Numbered from the stretch's first letter, positions 38,776 through 48,587 are shown. The stretch: 64,000 nt of DNA from Spongiibacter thalassae (GCF_012272835.1 NZ_JAAWWK010000003.1:434001-498000), one strand, 5' to 3'. Program-made: numbers and translations. Notes: generated by a model from the sequence alone, not told the origin.

Positions 38776-39154
38776 CGGCACGCTTAGCCGCGCGGCGCTC
38801 CCTGCGCGCGGCCAGCAACAGGCTGACACAGCTCATCAGAATAAATGCGCAGATAACCCCAAGGGCATTGGCGATAAAATCTTCAATAGACGGTACCCGA
38901 TTGGGGGTGAGTCGCTGTAAATATTCGATAAACCCACTGTAGGCGAGCACGGTAACCGCCCCCAGAAACCGGGTCAGGGCTGTGTTTGCCAGTGGGTAGG
39001 CAAATACCATAAACAAAAAATAGGCGATAAAGTGCTGGGCCTTATCCCACAAGGTCACGCTCGGCAAGCTGCTGCTGGGCAGTACCGAGAGCACAGTGAT
39101 GGCAGTGGCGTAGGTGGCCAGCAAGGCAGCTTGCTGCCAGCGTCGAAGTGTCAT
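38756..39154 (-). CDS. VanZ-like family membrane protein
   Basis: A 132-residue protein with three to four membrane helices and the family stretch WDKAQHFIAYFLFMVFAYPL near residue 36, followed by FIEYLQRLTPNRVPSIEDFIAN near 75 and a basic C-terminal tail. VanZ-like proteins are poorly understood; no antibiotic role should be inferred. The start overlaps the stop of the acyltransferase gene upstream (ATGA at 39151-39154), and the 3' end overlaps cysS on the other strand. Confidence 0.8.
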   Translation of the reverse strand: MTLRRWQQAALLATYATAITVLSVLPSSSLPSVTLWDKAQHFIAYFLFMVFAYPLANTALTRFLGAVTVLAYSGFIEYLQRLTPNRVPSIEDFIANALGVICAFILMSCVSLLLAARRERRAAKRAVKRGAR

Positions 39155-39804
39155 GCAGGGGCTCGATAGTCGTCAGTCAGTAGCGCCCGCATTCTTTCCT
39201 GGGCGTCTTTCATAATGACTTCGACATCGATGTCGCTACTATAGTTCTCCAGCGGGAATCGCTCGGTGTGAAATGTAACCTTTGCGCCGGGGTAGGGGAT
39301 TTTGAACTTGTCCCAGGTAGACTCTACCCGCCAGCCCTTAACCTCGGTTCTGGCCAGATACAATGGCATTTTTGCCTTGCGCGCCAGCATTATGGCCCCG
39401 GCTTTCATCTCGTGGCGTGGTCCCCTGGAACCGTCAACGGTAAAGGCCACTGTGCGGCCTTCTCTGGCGGCACGCAGTAGCTGAAAGAAAGCGTCGCGAC
39501 CGCCACGGCTGGGGGAGCCCAGTGCCACCTCATAGCCATACTTCTCCATTGCTTTGCCAATGGAATAACCGAAGTGATTCTGTGACGCGATGGTGGCGAA
39601 GTCGCTATGGGCGTAATAGCGGCAAATAGCCAACAATTCATCGTGGAACACTGCAATAACACAGGGCTCCTCTATTTCCGGCTTATTGGTGAAACGCAAT
39701 GTTCCGCACAGCGCGAACAGGCCGTGCATAAAGCTGATTAGAATCCCGCGAGCCAGCTTTTGAGCTGGCCCGATGACTTTTTCTTTACGTTGTCGTCTTG
39801 CCAC
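39151..39804 (-). CDS. DUF374 lysophospholipid acyltransferase-like protein
   Basis: A 217-residue protein of the DUF374/LPLAT type. Motifs are a FHDELLAICRYYAHS block near residue 50 (acyltransferase His), GSPSRGGRDAFFQLL near 95 and FTVDGSRGPRHEMKAGAIML near 118. Such proteins are thought to acylate lipid A-like or lysophospholipid acceptors at the inner membrane. It forms an overlapping pair with the VanZ-like gene and is 10 bp from the end of folD, so folD may be in the same transcript. Confidence 0.82.
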   Translation of the reverse strand: MARRQRKEKVIGPAQKLARGILISFMHGLFALCGTLRFTNKPEIEEPCVIAVFHDELLAICRYYAHSDFATIASQNHFGYSIGKAMEKYGYEVALGSPSRGGRDAFFQLLRAAREGRTVAFTVDGSRGPRHEMKAGAIMLARKAKMPLYLARTEVKGWRVESTWDKFKIPYPGAKVTFHTERFPLENYSSDIDVEVIMKDAQERMRALLTDDYRAPA

Positions 39805-39814
39805 AGCTAGATAC

Positions 39815-40660
39815 TCAGGCCAGGGCTTTTTCGCCGGAGTCTACACTCTGGAAAATCAGGGTATTAATGGTCATGGGGCCAACACCGCCGGGAACCGGGG
39901 TGAGGGCGCTGACGCGATCGTGCAGGGGCGCAAGTTCAATATCGCCGACGCCACCCGGGTGATAACCGGCATCAACAACCACAGCACCGTCCTTGATCCA
40001 GTCTGCTTTGATAAACTCCGGCTTACCCACAGCGCCCACCAGAATATCCGCTTGTTTGATAAGCTCGGGCAGGTTTTGTGTGCGCGAGTGGCAAATGGTC
40101 ACCGTAGCATTGGCCTCCAACAGCATCATCGCCATTGGCTTACCGAGGATGGCGCTGCGACCCACCACAACGGCGTGTTTGCCTTCTATGTCGATCTGGT
40201 AGTGCTCCAGCAAGCGCATAATGCCCTTGGGGGTTGCACAGCCATAGGCGTCTTCTCCCATCGCCATACGACCGAAGCCAAGGCAGGTCACGCCATCTAC
40301 GTCCTTGCTCAGACTGATGGCGTCAAAACAGGCGCGCTCGTCGATTTGCTCTGGCACCGGGTGCTGAAGCAGTATGCCGTGCACGTCGGGATTGTTATTG
40401 AGTTCGTCGATCTTTGCCAGCAGCTGTTCCGTGGTGGTTGAACCAGGCAGCTCAACTGCCATGGAGTCCATGCCTACGCGCCTGCAGGCATTGCCCTTCA
40501 TCTTTACATAGGTCGCCGAGGCGGGGTCGTCACCGACCAATATGGTCGCCAGAATTGGCGTCTTGCCAGCCGATTTTTCCTTGAGTTGGGCAACCCGCTT
40601 TGCCAGTTGCTCTTCCCAGCTTGCCGCCAGTGCCTTGCCGTCCAGAATCTTCGCCGCCAT
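39815..40660 (-). CDS. folD: Methylenetetrahydrofolate dehydrogenase/cyclohydrolase
   Basis: A 281-residue bifunctional enzyme interconverting 5,10-methylene- and 10-formyl-tetrahydrofolate with NADP. The catalytic Tyr/Lys region [13 protein letters not shown] is near residue 50, [15 protein letters not shown] near 120, the Rossmann motif [15 protein letters not shown] near 163 and [12 protein letters not shown] near 260. All are intact. Confidence 0.96.
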   Translation of the reverse strand: MAAKILDGKALAASWEEQLAKRVAQLKEKSAGKTPILATILVGDDPASATYVKMKGNACRRVGMDSMAVELPGSTTTEQLLAKIDELNNNPDVHGILLQHPVPEQIDERACFDAISLSKDVDGVTCLGFGRMAMGEDAYGCATPKGIMRLLEHYQIDIEGKHAVVVGRSAILGKPMAMMLLEANATVTICHSRTQNLPELIKQADILVGAVGKPEFIKADWIKDGAVVVDAGYHPGGVGDIELAPLHDRVSALTPVPGGVGPMTINTLIFQSVDSGEKALA

Positions 40661-40761
40661 CCGGATGTATCCCCAAAAAGATGATTGAAATTAAGCTGTT
40701 ATTGTCGCACGGTGGAAAAGTAGAGGCCAAGAAAACTGTATAAAAAATTTTGGCAAAACCG

Positions 40762-40790
40762 TTGACGAGAAAGTGGGGGCTGCGTATCAT
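40762..40790 (+). promoter_or_regulatory. Sigma-70 promoter of the tRNA cluster
   Basis: TTGACG (40762-40767) and TATCAT (40785-40790) are 17 bp apart. A GC-rich discriminator (GCGCAGC) follows, as in stringently controlled tRNA promoters. The first tRNA starts 37 bp after the -10 box. Confidence 0.8.
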
Positions 40791-40827
40791 GCGCAGCTCC
40801 TGTAGCGGGGCATAGGATTACACACAT

Positions 40828-40904
40828 CGGGGTATAGCGCAGTCTGGTAGCGCGCCTGCTTTGGGAGCAGGATGTCGGGAGTTCGAATCTCTCTACCCCG
40901 ACCA
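40828..40904 (+). tRNA. tRNA-Pro (anticodon TGG)
   Basis: 77 nt including encoded CCA. Acceptor stem CGGGGTA/TACCCCG, D arm with AGTCTGGTA, anticodon stem CCTGC/GCAGG with loop TTTGGGA, and T arm GGGAG-TTCGAAT-CTCTC (one G-T pair). Confidence 0.96.
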
Positions 40905-40930
40905 CTTTTTGTAATGTTATGGCGTTTGCT

Positions 40931-41007
<77 letters not shown>

Positions 41008-41032
41008 TTTATACAGGAGTGTCATTGTTAAT

Positions 41033-41109
41033 GGTGGCCGTAGCTCAGTTGGTAGAGTCCAGGATTGTGATTCCTGTTGTCGCGGGTTCGAGCCCCGTCG
41101 GCCACCCCA
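41033..41109 (+). tRNA. tRNA-His (anticodon GTG)
   Basis: 77 nt with the extra 5' G typical of tRNA-His encoded (GGTGGCCG) and CCA encoded. Anticodon loop TTGTGAT on CAGGA/TCCTG. The D stem closes with a G-T pair (GCTC/GAGT). It is the third member of the Pro-Arg-His cluster. Confidence 0.95.
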
Positions 41110-41277
41110 TTCTTTGATAACCCCCTTCGATAAGTTACCGATTTCTCTGATTCTCTCGCTTTATCTGCTGGAAATTACCTTCGGAACACTGGCGCTTGCA
41201 TTGCGTTGCATTGCCGAAAAATATCTCTTGTGTGGTGTATTAATGAGGGATGTCGCCCGACCGGGTTTTAAAGCAAC

Positions 41278-42036
41278 TTAGGCCAGGCGTTCGAGATAGG
41301 CCGCTATCGCGCGATCCAGCCCCAGATCAATGGCATCTACCGTAAATGCATGACCAATCGAGACTTCCAGCAAGTGATGTACGCGCTGCTTAAACAGGGC
41401 GAGATTGTGCAGATTAAGGTCGTGACCGGCGTTGAGCCCTAGCTCGCATTCAGCTGCCACTTCGCTAGCCACCACAAACTGCTGGAGCACTTCGTCGCGC
41501 CGCGCGCCGGCAAAGGCATCGGCATAAGGACCGGTATAGAGCTCAATGCGATCTGCACCGACCTCCCTGGCCAGCCGAATCTGCTCCGGAACAGGGTCCA
41601 TAAACAAGCTGACCCGCGCCCCCAGGCTTTTTAATTCAGCAATCACTGGCGCCAAGCGCTCGCCATCGCGGGTCAAGTCGAAGCCGTGGTCTGAGGTGAG
41701 CTGATCGTTGTTATCAGGCACCAGCGTGCACTGGGCAGGCCGGGTGGCGCGGATAATCTCCATAAATCCCGGGTAGTCGCTTACGCCCTGGCGGTCGCTT
41801 TTCATCGCCGCAGCAAAGGGGTTGCCTTCAATGTTGAATTCCACATTCAACACCTTGGCCAGGTCGTAGCAGTCGTCGGCCCGAATATGGCGTTGATCCG
41901 GGCGGGGATGCACGGTAATACCGTGGGCTCCTGCGGCTATGCAACGCTGCGCGTGGTGGATAACACTGGGATATTCGGTATCGCGAGAGTTGCGAATCAG
42001 CGCAATTTTATTGAGATTGATACTTAGCGCGGTCAT
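41278..42036 (-). CDS. pdxJ: Pyridoxine 5'-phosphate synthase
   Basis: About 252 residues, a TIM barrel that condenses 1-deoxyxylulose 5-phosphate and 3-amino-2-oxopropyl phosphate to vitamin B6. Motifs: INLNKIALIRNSR at the start, GITVHPRPDQRHIRADD near 37, FNIEGNPF near 66, CTLVPDNNDQLTSDHG near 100 and LNAGHDLNLHN near 200. The ATG at 42036 gives the MTALSIN start close to the family; an upstream in-frame ATG (42069) overlaps the cyclophilin gene. In Escherichia PdxJ often starts LLGVN; here Lys replaces Gly-Val after Asn-Leu, a known variant in some lineages. Confidence 0.93.
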   Translation of the reverse strand: MTALSINLNKIALIRNSRDTEYPSVIHHAQRCIAAGAHGITVHPRPDQRHIRADDCYDLAKVLNVEFNIEGNPFAAAMKSDRQGVSDYPGFMEIIRATRPAQCTLVPDNNDQLTSDHGFDLTRDGERLAPVIAELKSLGARVSLFMDPVPEQIRLAREVGADRIELYTGPYADAFAGARRDEVLQQFVVASEVAAECELGLNAGHDLNLHNLALFKQRVHHLLEVSIGHAFTVDAIDLGLDRAIAAYLERLA

Positions 42037-42046
42037 GCTGACACCC

Positions 42047-42631
42047 CTAGGGTTGTGGCGAATGTACAACGACAGCGTTCAGTACCACAGGCTCCAGCGG
42101 CACGTCATCGAAATCTCCCACGCGGTGGGTTTTTACTCTGGCGATATCCTCGGCAACGTTATGGCCGCTGATTACTCGGCCAAACACCGCGTAACCGTCC
42201 TTGCCCATACGGGCATCCAGCGCCAGATTCATGCGCATATTGATGTAAAACTGCGAGCGGGCGCTGTTCGGGTCATCGGTGCGAGCCATGGCTACGCTCC
42301 AACGCTCATTGCGCAGGCCGCTGCTTTTCGATTCATTGATAATAGGGTCGCCATTGGGTTTTTCGACCAGGTCAGGGGTAAAGCCGCCACCCTGGATGGC
42401 GAAGCGCTTGATGACCCGATGAAAGATAGTGCCATCATAGAACCCGCTATTGGCGTAGCCGAGGAAGTTGGCGACGGTGACCGGAGCCTTTTCCGGGAGT
42501 AACTCAATGACGATATCACCCTTGCTGGTTTGCAGCGTCACCAGGGGGTTGCTCTCCGTCGCATTAAGGGCAGAGCACAACAGGGTAAACAGCAGGATAA
42601 CGCGCGTAATATAAGTCACGATCAACCCCAT
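42047..42631 (-). CDS. Periplasmic peptidyl-prolyl cis-trans isomerase (cyclophilin)
   Basis: A 194-residue cyclophilin with an N-terminal signal peptide (YITRVILLFTLLCSALNA), so exported, unlike PpiB at 34960. Core motifs are FHRVIKRFAIQGGGFTPD near residue 70, ARTDDPNSARSQFYINM near 115 and GYAVFGRVISGHNVAEDI near 147. It lies 10 bp ahead of pdxJ and overlaps the end of the SH3 protein gene by 10 bp, so the three are co-transcribed. Confidence 0.92.
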   Translation of the reverse strand: MGLIVTYITRVILLFTLLCSALNATESNPLVTLQTSKGDIVIELLPEKAPVTVANFLGYANSGFYDGTIFHRVIKRFAIQGGGFTPDLVEKPNGDPIINESKSSGLRNERWSVAMARTDDPNSARSQFYINMRMNLALDARMGKDGYAVFGRVISGHNVAEDIARVKTHRVGDFDDVPLEPVVLNAVVVHSPQP

Positions 42632-43305
42632 TCCGAGCGGCGTTTAGGCATTAAGCGGGGAATAATCAGTGTTAGCATGACCCCGATCAACACCGCAAAT
42701 GCGCCATTGAGAAAAAACTCATTTTCCTTGTTTTCGCGCAGCCGAGCGTTATCGGTTTTCAGAACATCAACCTCACTACTGAGCATTTGATTGCTCTCAA
42801 GCAAACGTCGATTATCGGTATCCAGTTTCACTGCAGCGGCGGATATGCGCTTAATTTCTTCCAGCTCTTCAGTTAACGCAGCGTTTTCCCGCTCCAGCTG
42901 CGCCGCCGTGGCTGAGGTCTGGCTGCTGGTCTGACTGGTATCCTTTAGCTGCTCGCGCAATTCCTTGTTAGTGGCCTCCAGAGAGGCGACCCGTGCATTG
43001 GCCTTGTCCAACAGGGCCGCCGCCACCGGACGCTCGGTCAGGTAGTGGCTGGGTAGCCAGCCTTCTATACCGGAATCGGTGCGCACCAGCGAATAGCCAC
43101 TGTCGTCGTTACTGTCGAGCAACTGCAGTCGCGTACCACTGGGCAGGCCGCGATGCACAATCCGGTGTTTCACGCTGTCACCCACCCGCAGGGGCACGTA
43201 TATTTTATCGCTGATATAGCGGGTTTCAGCTGCTGTGGTCATGGCGCTTGCCATCAGCAGGGCAAAGAGTCCGAGCAAAATCGCTTTGTTCACTGGAATA
43301 TCCAC
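42622..43305 (-). CDS. TIGR04211-type SH3 domain membrane protein
   Basis: 227 residues: a signal peptide, a bacterial SH3 domain (RYISDKIYVPLRVGDSVKH ... GIEGWLPSHYL, about residues 29-92), a long coiled coil (about 97-195) and a single C-terminal membrane helix (FFLNGAFAVLIGVMLTLII) with a basic tail. This is the layout of the TIGR04211/YgiM-like family, whose role is not settled; the SH3 part would face the periplasm. Confidence 0.85.
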   Translation of the reverse strand: MDIPVNKAILLGLFALLMASAMTTAAETRYISDKIYVPLRVGDSVKHRIVHRGLPSGTRLQLLDSNDDSGYSLVRTDSGIEGWLPSHYLTERPVAAALLDKANARVASLEATNKELREQLKDTSQTSSQTSATAAQLERENAALTEELEEIKRISAAAVKLDTDNRRLLESNQMLSSEVDVLKTDNARLRENKENEFFLNGAFAVLIGVMLTLIIPRLMPKRRSEWG

Positions 43306-43377
43306 TTTAATTAATTGCGATAAGATATTAATGGAAAAGAATAAAACACTTATTGAAGCAGTTCAATTTTGCGCCGC

Positions 43378-43677
43378 TCATGGCAGTACTTTTTTAAACG
43401 GCTTGACCGTCACCCGGGCATAGACACCTGCCTCAATATAGGGGTCGCAGTCGGCCCAGGCCTGGGCATCATCGAGACTGGGGAATTCGGCGATCACCAG
43501 GCTGCCGGTAAATCCCGCCGCGCCGGGATCGGGATTGTCGATCGCAGGGTGGGGGCCAGCCACGAACAGTCGGCCCGCCGCTTTCAGCTCTTCCAGCCTG
43601 GCGAGATGGGCGGGGCGCGCAGCCATGCGTTGTTCAAGGCTGTTTTCAATGTCTTCACTAATAATGGCGTAAAGCAT
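43378..43677 (-). CDS. YciI family protein
   Basis: A 99-residue dimeric alpha-beta barrel protein. The family signature is [20 protein letters not shown] at the start, then [19 protein letters not shown] with the conserved His near 24 and the Asp-containing [20 protein letters not shown] near 68. The enzymatic role of most YciI proteins is unknown. It ends 2 bp after the neighbouring membrane protein gene, suggesting an operon. Confidence 0.88.
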   Translation of the reverse strand: MLYAIISEDIENSLEQRMAARPAHLARLEELKAAGRLFVAGPHPAIDNPDPGAAGFTGSLVIAEFPSLDDAQAWADCDPYIEAGVYARVTVKPFKKVLP

Positions 43678-43679
43678 GC

Positions 43680-44387
43680 TTACTCCTCATGCAGTCGAAA
43701 GATGTCTTCAAGCCCCAGCGATGTGAGCTTGCGAATGCGGTTCAGCAAATAAAACAGGGCTCCCATCATTACCAGCGTGCAGGGCAGGGCAATTACGGGA
43801 AAGCTCAGTCCGGTCATTTTGCCAAGTTCTGCACTGTATTCCGGCGTTCCAGGTGGACTGACCAGCAGCACTTTGGCGAGAATGTAGTTCAATGTTGACG
43901 ACAGAAAAAATGAAAATGCGAGCATATAGGTCGCGTTGCGCAACGACTGTTCAAAGTCCTGCTCGGCGTCCCTTGCCTTCAACGCCTCTGCGACCTTGTC
44001 AACATCCATGACCTTATCGTTATAGAGAAAGGTTTTGATAAGGGGGTAGGGGGTATACAGGGAAATCAATGTCGCCAGCCCGATGAGCGCAGGAATACTG
44101 GCCTCTTTGATAGCGATATATTTCGCGTCCAATTCCAGCAAGCTGATGCCGCCGGTCAGCAGCACACTGACAAAACCAAGAATTGAAAAGAAATTGGCTC
44201 GCCGGGTTTGAACGAAATCCCACATACCAAAGCCCAGCGGAAAGGCCAGCGCGACCACAATGCTTAAACGCGGCCCCAGCGAATCCACATCGCTGAGCTT
44301 GGTTAAAATGAGCGTCGGGATAATGATGTTGAATAAAAGGTTGGTCAAAACATTATGTTGTGACTCAGCCTTTGCCCCATTAGGCAT
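43680..44387 (-). CDS. VC0807-like membrane protein
   Basis: About 235 residues with five to six predicted membrane helices ([15 protein letters not shown] near 20, [19 protein letters not shown] near 40, [20 protein letters not shown] near 65, a central [18 protein letters not shown], and two near the C-terminus). The pattern fits the VC0807 family of unknown function. The start is set at the ATG at 44387 (MPNGAKAE); codons upstream to 44462 read through likely leader. Confidence 0.75.
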   Translation of the reverse strand: MPNGAKAESQHNVLTNLLFNIIIPTLILTKLSDVDSLGPRLSIVVALAFPLGFGMWDFVQTRRANFFSILGFVSVLLTGGISLLELDAKYIAIKEASIPALIGLATLISLYTPYPLIKTFLYNDKVMDVDKVAEALKARDAEQDFEQSLRNATYMLAFSFFLSSTLNYILAKVLLVSPPGTPEYSAELGKMTGLSFPVIALPCTLVMMGALFYLLNRIRKLTSLGLEDIFRLHEE

Positions 44388-44612
44388 AAGCGATCCCGTT
44401 GATTTGCATGTGAGAGCGGAGATGTGTCGGCCAATTACGCGGGCCACTATAACCATTTTCAAAAAGCATCACTAGTGCCCGATAGAACATGAATGCCGTC
44501 AGAAAGAGGCCAGACGATGGCAATTGGTATATCGGGTGAGCAGAGCAAGTACAAAAGGAGTAGAATTGCCCTTTACCGGGCCAATACGACACGAAGTGAG
44601 AGGATACGCCCT

Positions 44613-45434
44613 TTGATAGTTGATTTGCATACCCACACGACCGCCTCCGACGGTGGCCTGACGCCCCAGGCGCTGGTGGAGCGCGCAATCGAGCGGGGCG
44701 TGGATATGCTGGCGATTACCGACCACGACACCCTCGACGCTTACCAGCAGCTGGGTACGGAGCTGCGCAACGCCATTCACCTGGTAGTGGGCGCGGAATT
44801 CTCCTGCAATTGGCAGGGCGTGAACATCCATATCCTGGGGCTTAACCTCGACCCCACCCAAACATCAATGATTACCGCGATTGACGTGCAGAAACGCGCG
44901 CGGGAACAGCGCGGCGAAGAAATTGACCGGCGTCTGGCCAAAAAAGGAATTTCCGGGGCGCTGGCGGCGATTCGCGAGACGGTAAAGGATCGTCCGATTG
45001 GTCGGCCGGATTTCGCCCGCTATATGGTGGAGCAGGGTCACGCGTCGTCGATGAATGACGCCTTTGATCGCTATCTCGGGGCGGGAAAAATCGGCGATGT
45101 AAAAGCCATGTGGCCTGGCTTGCCGGAAATTGTCGCGGCAATACATCAGGCCGGAGGTGTCGCTGTCATCGCCCACCCCATGCACTATAAAATGACCAAC
45201 GCCAAGCTGCGTCGGCTGATTGTCGAATTTTGCGAACTCGGCGGCGACGGCCTTGAAGTCGCCAACGGTCGCCCTCCCGAAGTGGAGCTGCGCTATCTTC
45301 GCGACCTGTGCAACCACTATGGATTGAAGGCATCGGTCGGTAGCGACTTCCACAATTTAACGACCTGGAGTGACCTGGGTTGCGCGGCAGACCTGGTGGG
45401 CAATTGTTCACCAATATGGCAACACTGGCAGTAA
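44613..45434 (+). CDS. rnm: PHP-domain 5'-3' exonuclease, RNase AM (YciV)
   Basis: About 273 residues. PHP phosphoesterase motifs: DLHTHTTASDGGL at the start, AITDHDTLDAYQQL near 35, VVGAEFSCNW near 59, AVIAHPMHYK near 188 and ASVGSDFHN near 242. In Escherichia the homologue trims 5' ends of rRNAs and other RNAs. The TTG at 44613 is chosen because GAGAGGA precedes it by about 9 bp and the motif starts immediately; other starts upstream would add about 40 unrelated residues. It heads the run rnm-yciO-scpA-scpB-rluB. Confidence 0.88.
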   Translation: MIVDLHTHTTASDGGLTPQALVERAIERGVDMLAITDHDTLDAYQQLGTELRNAIHLVVGAEFSCNWQGVNIHILGLNLDPTQTSMITAIDVQKRAREQRGEEIDRRLAKKGISGALAAIRETVKDRPIGRPDFARYMVEQGHASSMNDAFDRYLGAGKIGDVKAMWPGLPEIVAAIHQAGGVAVIAHPMHYKMTNAKLRRLIVEFCELGGDGLEVANGRPPEVELRYLRDLCNHYGLKASVGSDFHNLTTWSDLGCAADLVGNCSPIWQHWQ

Positions 45435-45484
45435 GGTTGGCAAATCCCCGACAAGTTGGGGTAACACAATGATTAAGGACAGCA

Positions 45485-46114
45485 ATGAGCCAGTTTTTTC
45501 AAATACATCCCGAGAATCCCCAGGCGCGCCTGATTAAGCAGGCGGCGGATATTATCCGTGGTGGCGGGGTGGTAGCCTATCCCACCGACTCGGCCTATGC
45601 CCTGGGTTGCCATCTCGGCGACAAGGATGCGCTGGAACGTGTGCGACGTATTCGTCGCCTCGACGAAAAGCACAACTTTACGCTGATGTGCCGCGATTTA
45701 TCCGAGCTGGGCAATTACGCCCGGGTCGATAACTCGGCCTTTCGGCTGTTGAAGGCGCTGATACCCGGGCCCTATACCTTTATCCTAAGAGCCACCCCGG
45801 AAGTGCCGAAACGCCTCCATCACCCCAAGCGTAAAAGTGTCGGGCTGCGTGTGCCCAACAATCAGATTTGTCTCGATCTACTGGCGGAGCTTGGCGAGCC
45901 GCTGATGAGCGTCACCCTGATTCTCCCCGGTGACGATCTGCCGATGACCGACCCCTACGATATTCGCGACACCCTGGGCAATCAGGTCGACCTGGTCATC
46001 GACGGTGGATACTGCGGCATGGAACCCACCTCGGTAGTCGACCTGATAGATGATGTCCCGGTGGTACTACGTCGCGGCCTGGGTGATGTCAGTCTGTTTG
46101 AGGAAGCACTGTGA
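45485..46114 (+). CDS. yciO: YciO-type Sua5/YrdC family protein
   Basis: A 209-residue YrdC-fold protein: AYPTDSAYALGCHLGDKDAL near residue 35, KHNFTLMCRDLSELG near 62, LIPGPYTFILRA near 92 and KSVGLRVPNN near 115. This is the YciO branch, related to threonylcarbamoyl-AMP synthase, whose own activity is less clear. Adjacent rnm and yciO genes are also seen in Escherichia. Confidence 0.88.
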   Translation: MSQFFQIHPENPQARLIKQAADIIRGGGVVAYPTDSAYALGCHLGDKDALERVRRIRRLDEKHNFTLMCRDLSELGNYARVDNSAFRLLKALIPGPYTFILRATPEVPKRLHHPKRKSVGLRVPNNQICLDLLAELGEPLMSVTLILPGDDLPMTDPYDIRDTLGNQVDLVIDGGYCGMEPTSVVDLIDDVPVVLRRGLGDVSLFEEAL

Positions 46115-46172
46115 CGGCGACGCCGTTCACCGTATAATCGCGACCGATACCGACAGAAGGCGAGAACCAGGC

Positions 46173-47084
46173 GTGCAGGACGAGGATAATCAGCGGAAGT
46201 CAACGGATGCCACGGTAGTGATGCTGCCGGTAGCCCCGCGCCCCGCACCTCGCCAGCAGGCGATGGAAATACTCAGCTTGCAGGCGTTGCGGTCGCAGCC
46301 CTCCCAGGGGGAAATGCCCTTTGCCATTGTTCAGGGCAAGCCGCTTACCCAGCTGCCCAAAGACCTGTACATCCCCCCCGAAGCCCTCGAAGTCTTTCTT
46401 GAAGCCTTTGAGGGGCCGCTCGATCTGCTGCTATACCTAATCAAACGGCAGAATCTGGATATTCTCGAAATTAACGTCGCTCAAATCACCGAGCAGTATA
46501 TGCAGTATGTGAATATGATGAATGCCATGCAGTTCGAGCTGGCTTCAGAATATTTGCTGATGGCGGCCATGCTGGCGGAAATCAAGTCGAGAATGCTGCT
46601 GCCGCGCTCTGCCGAGACACTGGAGGAAGAGGAAGACCCCAGAGCCCAGTTGATTCGCCGGCTGCAGGAATACGAGCGCTTTAAACAGGCCGCAGAAAAT
46701 ATCGACGCCATGCCGCGCATCGGCCGCGACTTCTATCAAGCGGAGATAGCACCGCCGCCGATGGAACGCACTGCCCAGGAGCCGGATATCGACCTGAAGG
46801 AATTGATGTTGGTGCTGGGTGAGGTCTTGCAGCGGGCCGACCTCTACATCAGCCACCAGGTAGAGCGCGAAAAACTTTCGACCCGGGCACGCATGTCCGA
46901 AGTCATGGCACGGTTACGAGACGACACCTTTGTTCCCTTCGTCAGCCTGTTTCGGCCTGAGGAAGGACGCCTCGGTGTAGTGGTGACCTTTCTGGCGATA
47001 ATGGAACTGATCAAGGAGTCGCTGGTGGAAATCGTGCAGACCGAATTTTTCGGGCCGATACACGTAAAAGCCAAGTCCGCATGA
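46173..47084 (+). CDS. scpA: Segregation and condensation protein A
   Basis: About 303 residues, the kleisin of the SMC-ScpAB condensin-like complex. After a variable N-terminal tail of about 65 residues the kleisin start is clear (VFLEAFEGPLDLLLYLIKRQ near residue 72), then NILEI-like helix, ASEYLLMAAMLAEIKSRMLLP near 125, and a winged-helix C-terminus (VVTFLAIMELIKESLVEIVQ near 270). GTG at 46173 is the probable start; no ATG fits downstream of yciO before the domain except at about 46263. The stop overlaps the scpB start (ATGATG). Confidence 0.9.
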   Translation: MQDEDNQRKSTDATVVMLPVAPRPAPRQQAMEILSLQALRSQPSQGEMPFAIVQGKPLTQLPKDLYIPPEALEVFLEAFEGPLDLLLYLIKRQNLDILEINVAQITEQYMQYVNMMNAMQFELASEYLLMAAMLAEIKSRMLLPRSAETLEEEEDPRAQLIRRLQEYERFKQAAENIDAMPRIGRDFYQAEIAPPPMERTAQEPDIDLKELMLVLGEVLQRADLYISHQVEREKLSTRARMSEVMARLRDDTFVPFVSLFRPEEGRLGVVVTFLAIMELIKESLVEIVQTEFFGPIHVKAKSA

Positions 47085-47764
47085 TGATTGATGAACAAAA
47101 GCTGAAACGCATACTCGAAGCAGCGCTGATGGCCGCCGGCAAGCCCCTGTCCACCCAGCAGCTGATGGATCTTTTTGACCTTGAAGGCAAGCCTTCGGCC
47201 AGTGAACTGCGCGACGCCCTGGCTGAACTCGAGCGGGACTGCGCCGACAGGGGCTATGAGCTAAAGCTTGTGGCCAGCGGCTACCGCTACCAGGTCAGGG
47301 AAGAACTTGCGCCCTGGGTTGGCCGACTCTGGGAGGAGAGACCCCAGCGCTACTCACGGGCACTATTGGAAACACTGGCGTTAATTGCCTACCGGCAACC
47401 CATCACGCGTGGCGATATTGAAGAAATTCGCGGTGTTGCCGTCAGCTCTCAGATAATGAAAACACTGATAGAACGCGAGTGGGTGAGGATTGTCGGCCAC
47501 AAAGATGTGCCCGGGCGACCCGCGCTATATGCCACTACCCGAAAATTCCTGGATTACTTCAACCTGAGTAACCTCGATGAACTGCCCAGCTTGGCGGAAA
47601 TCGCCGATCTGGACTCCCTGAACGCGGAATTTGAGTTTGAACAGACCGACCTTGCGGGCACTCCCGAAGAGGCGGACACTGATTTAGCCGAAGCCGAAGC
47701 CGAAGCCGAAGCCGAAGCAAAACTCGTCGATGAGGACGACACAATGAATGAGTACAAAGACTGA
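47081..47764 (+). CDS. scpB: Segregation and condensation protein B
   Basis: A 227-residue partner of ScpA. Two winged-helix domains are visible: [21 protein letters not shown] at the start, and [29 protein letters not shown] split over about residues 90-118 with [15 protein letters not shown] near 145. The acidic tail includes a run of Glu-Ala pairs (about residues 205-214) encoded by a six-base repeat. The gene overlaps scpA and touches rluB. Confidence 0.93.
   Translation: MMIDEQKLKRILEAALMAAGKPLSTQQLMDLFDLEGKPSASELRDALAELERDCADRGYELKLVASGYRYQVREELAPWVGRLWEERPQRYSRALLETLALIAYRQPITRGDIEEIRGVAVSSQIMKTLIEREWVRIVGHKDVPGRPALYATTRKFLDYFNLSNLDELPSLAEIADLDSLNAEFEFEQTDLAGTPEEADTDLAEAEAEAEAEAKLVDEDDTMNEYKD
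47691..47717 (+). repeat. Six-base tandem repeat inside scpB
   Basis: About four to five copies of GAAGCC code for alternating Glu-Ala in the disordered ScpB tail. Slippage would add or remove two residues per unit without breaking the frame. Confidence 0.8.
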
Positions 47765-48567
47765 TGACCGGAGCTGACGAGAAATTACAAAAGGTACTGG
47801 CGCGAGCCGGTATCGGTTCACGCCGTGAAATGGAACGCGCGATCAGCGACGGTCGCGTACGTGTCAACGGCGTGGTTGCCACATTGGGCGACAGGGTCGA
47901 TGCCAGCGCAAAGCTGCAGTTCGACAATAAGCCGGTAAAACTGGACAGCGCCAGCAAAAAACCGCGGGTGCTGCTCTACAACAAACCCGAGGGAGAAATT
48001 TGTTCGCGCAAAGACCCGGAGGGTCGACGTTCGGTATTCGATCGCCTGCCCAGGCTGAATGGCGAGCGCTGGATCTGCGTTGGGCGCCTGGACTTCAACA
48101 CTACCGGCCTGCTGCTGTTCACCACCGACGGCGACTTGGCAAACAAGCTGATGCACCCGTCAACGGTTATCGAGCGGGAATACCTGTGCCGGGTTATGGG
48201 CACGGCAACTGAAGACAGCCTTAAACAACTGGTGACCGGCGTACAACTGGAAGATGGTGCCGCCCGCTTCAGCGATATCGTCGATGGCGGTGGCGAGGGG
48301 ATCAACCACTGGTATTACGTGGTCATTATGGAGGGACGCAACCGGGAAGTACGCCGCCTGTGGGAATCACAGGGCTTGCAGGTCAATCGCCTGAAACGGG
48401 TACGCTACGGCACGGTATTTATTCCCTCCAAGGTCAAAGTAGGGCAGTGGACAGAGTTGCCGGAAAAAGAAGTCAGCGATATCTACGCCATGGCGGGGCT
48501 GGAAATGCCAGTACAGGAGACAGAGGTCAAACCCCGTGGCCGCAGGCAGCAGCGCGAGCGTCGATAA
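47764..48567 (+). CDS. rluB: 23S rRNA pseudouridine(2605) synthase
   Basis: 267 residues. An N-terminal S4 RNA-binding domain ([20 protein letters not shown] near residue 7) precedes the catalytic domain with the Asp in [20 protein letters not shown] (about residue 102) and the family motif [13 protein letters not shown] near 187. The tail is basic ([10 protein letters not shown]). It is the last gene of the rnm-yciO-scpA-scpB-rluB run and closes with a strong terminator. Confidence 0.95.
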   Translation: MTGADEKLQKVLARAGIGSRREMERAISDGRVRVNGVVATLGDRVDASAKLQFDNKPVKLDSASKKPRVLLYNKPEGEICSRKDPEGRRSVFDRLPRLNGERWICVGRLDFNTTGLLLFTTDGDLANKLMHPSTVIEREYLCRVMGTATEDSLKQLVTGVQLEDGAARFSDIVDGGGEGINHWYYVVIMEGRNREVRRLWESQGLQVNRLKRVRYGTVFIPSKVKVGQWTELPEKEVSDIYAMAGLEMPVQETEVKPRGRRQQRERR

Positions 48568-48587
48568 GCCGGGCTAAGCCCAATGAG

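Noticed and set aside
41197-41215. Tandem TTGCATTGC-G-TTGCATTGC downstream of tRNA-His
   Set aside because: Two 9-bp copies without an integrase gene nearby or a tRNA 3'-end match give no support for an attachment site.
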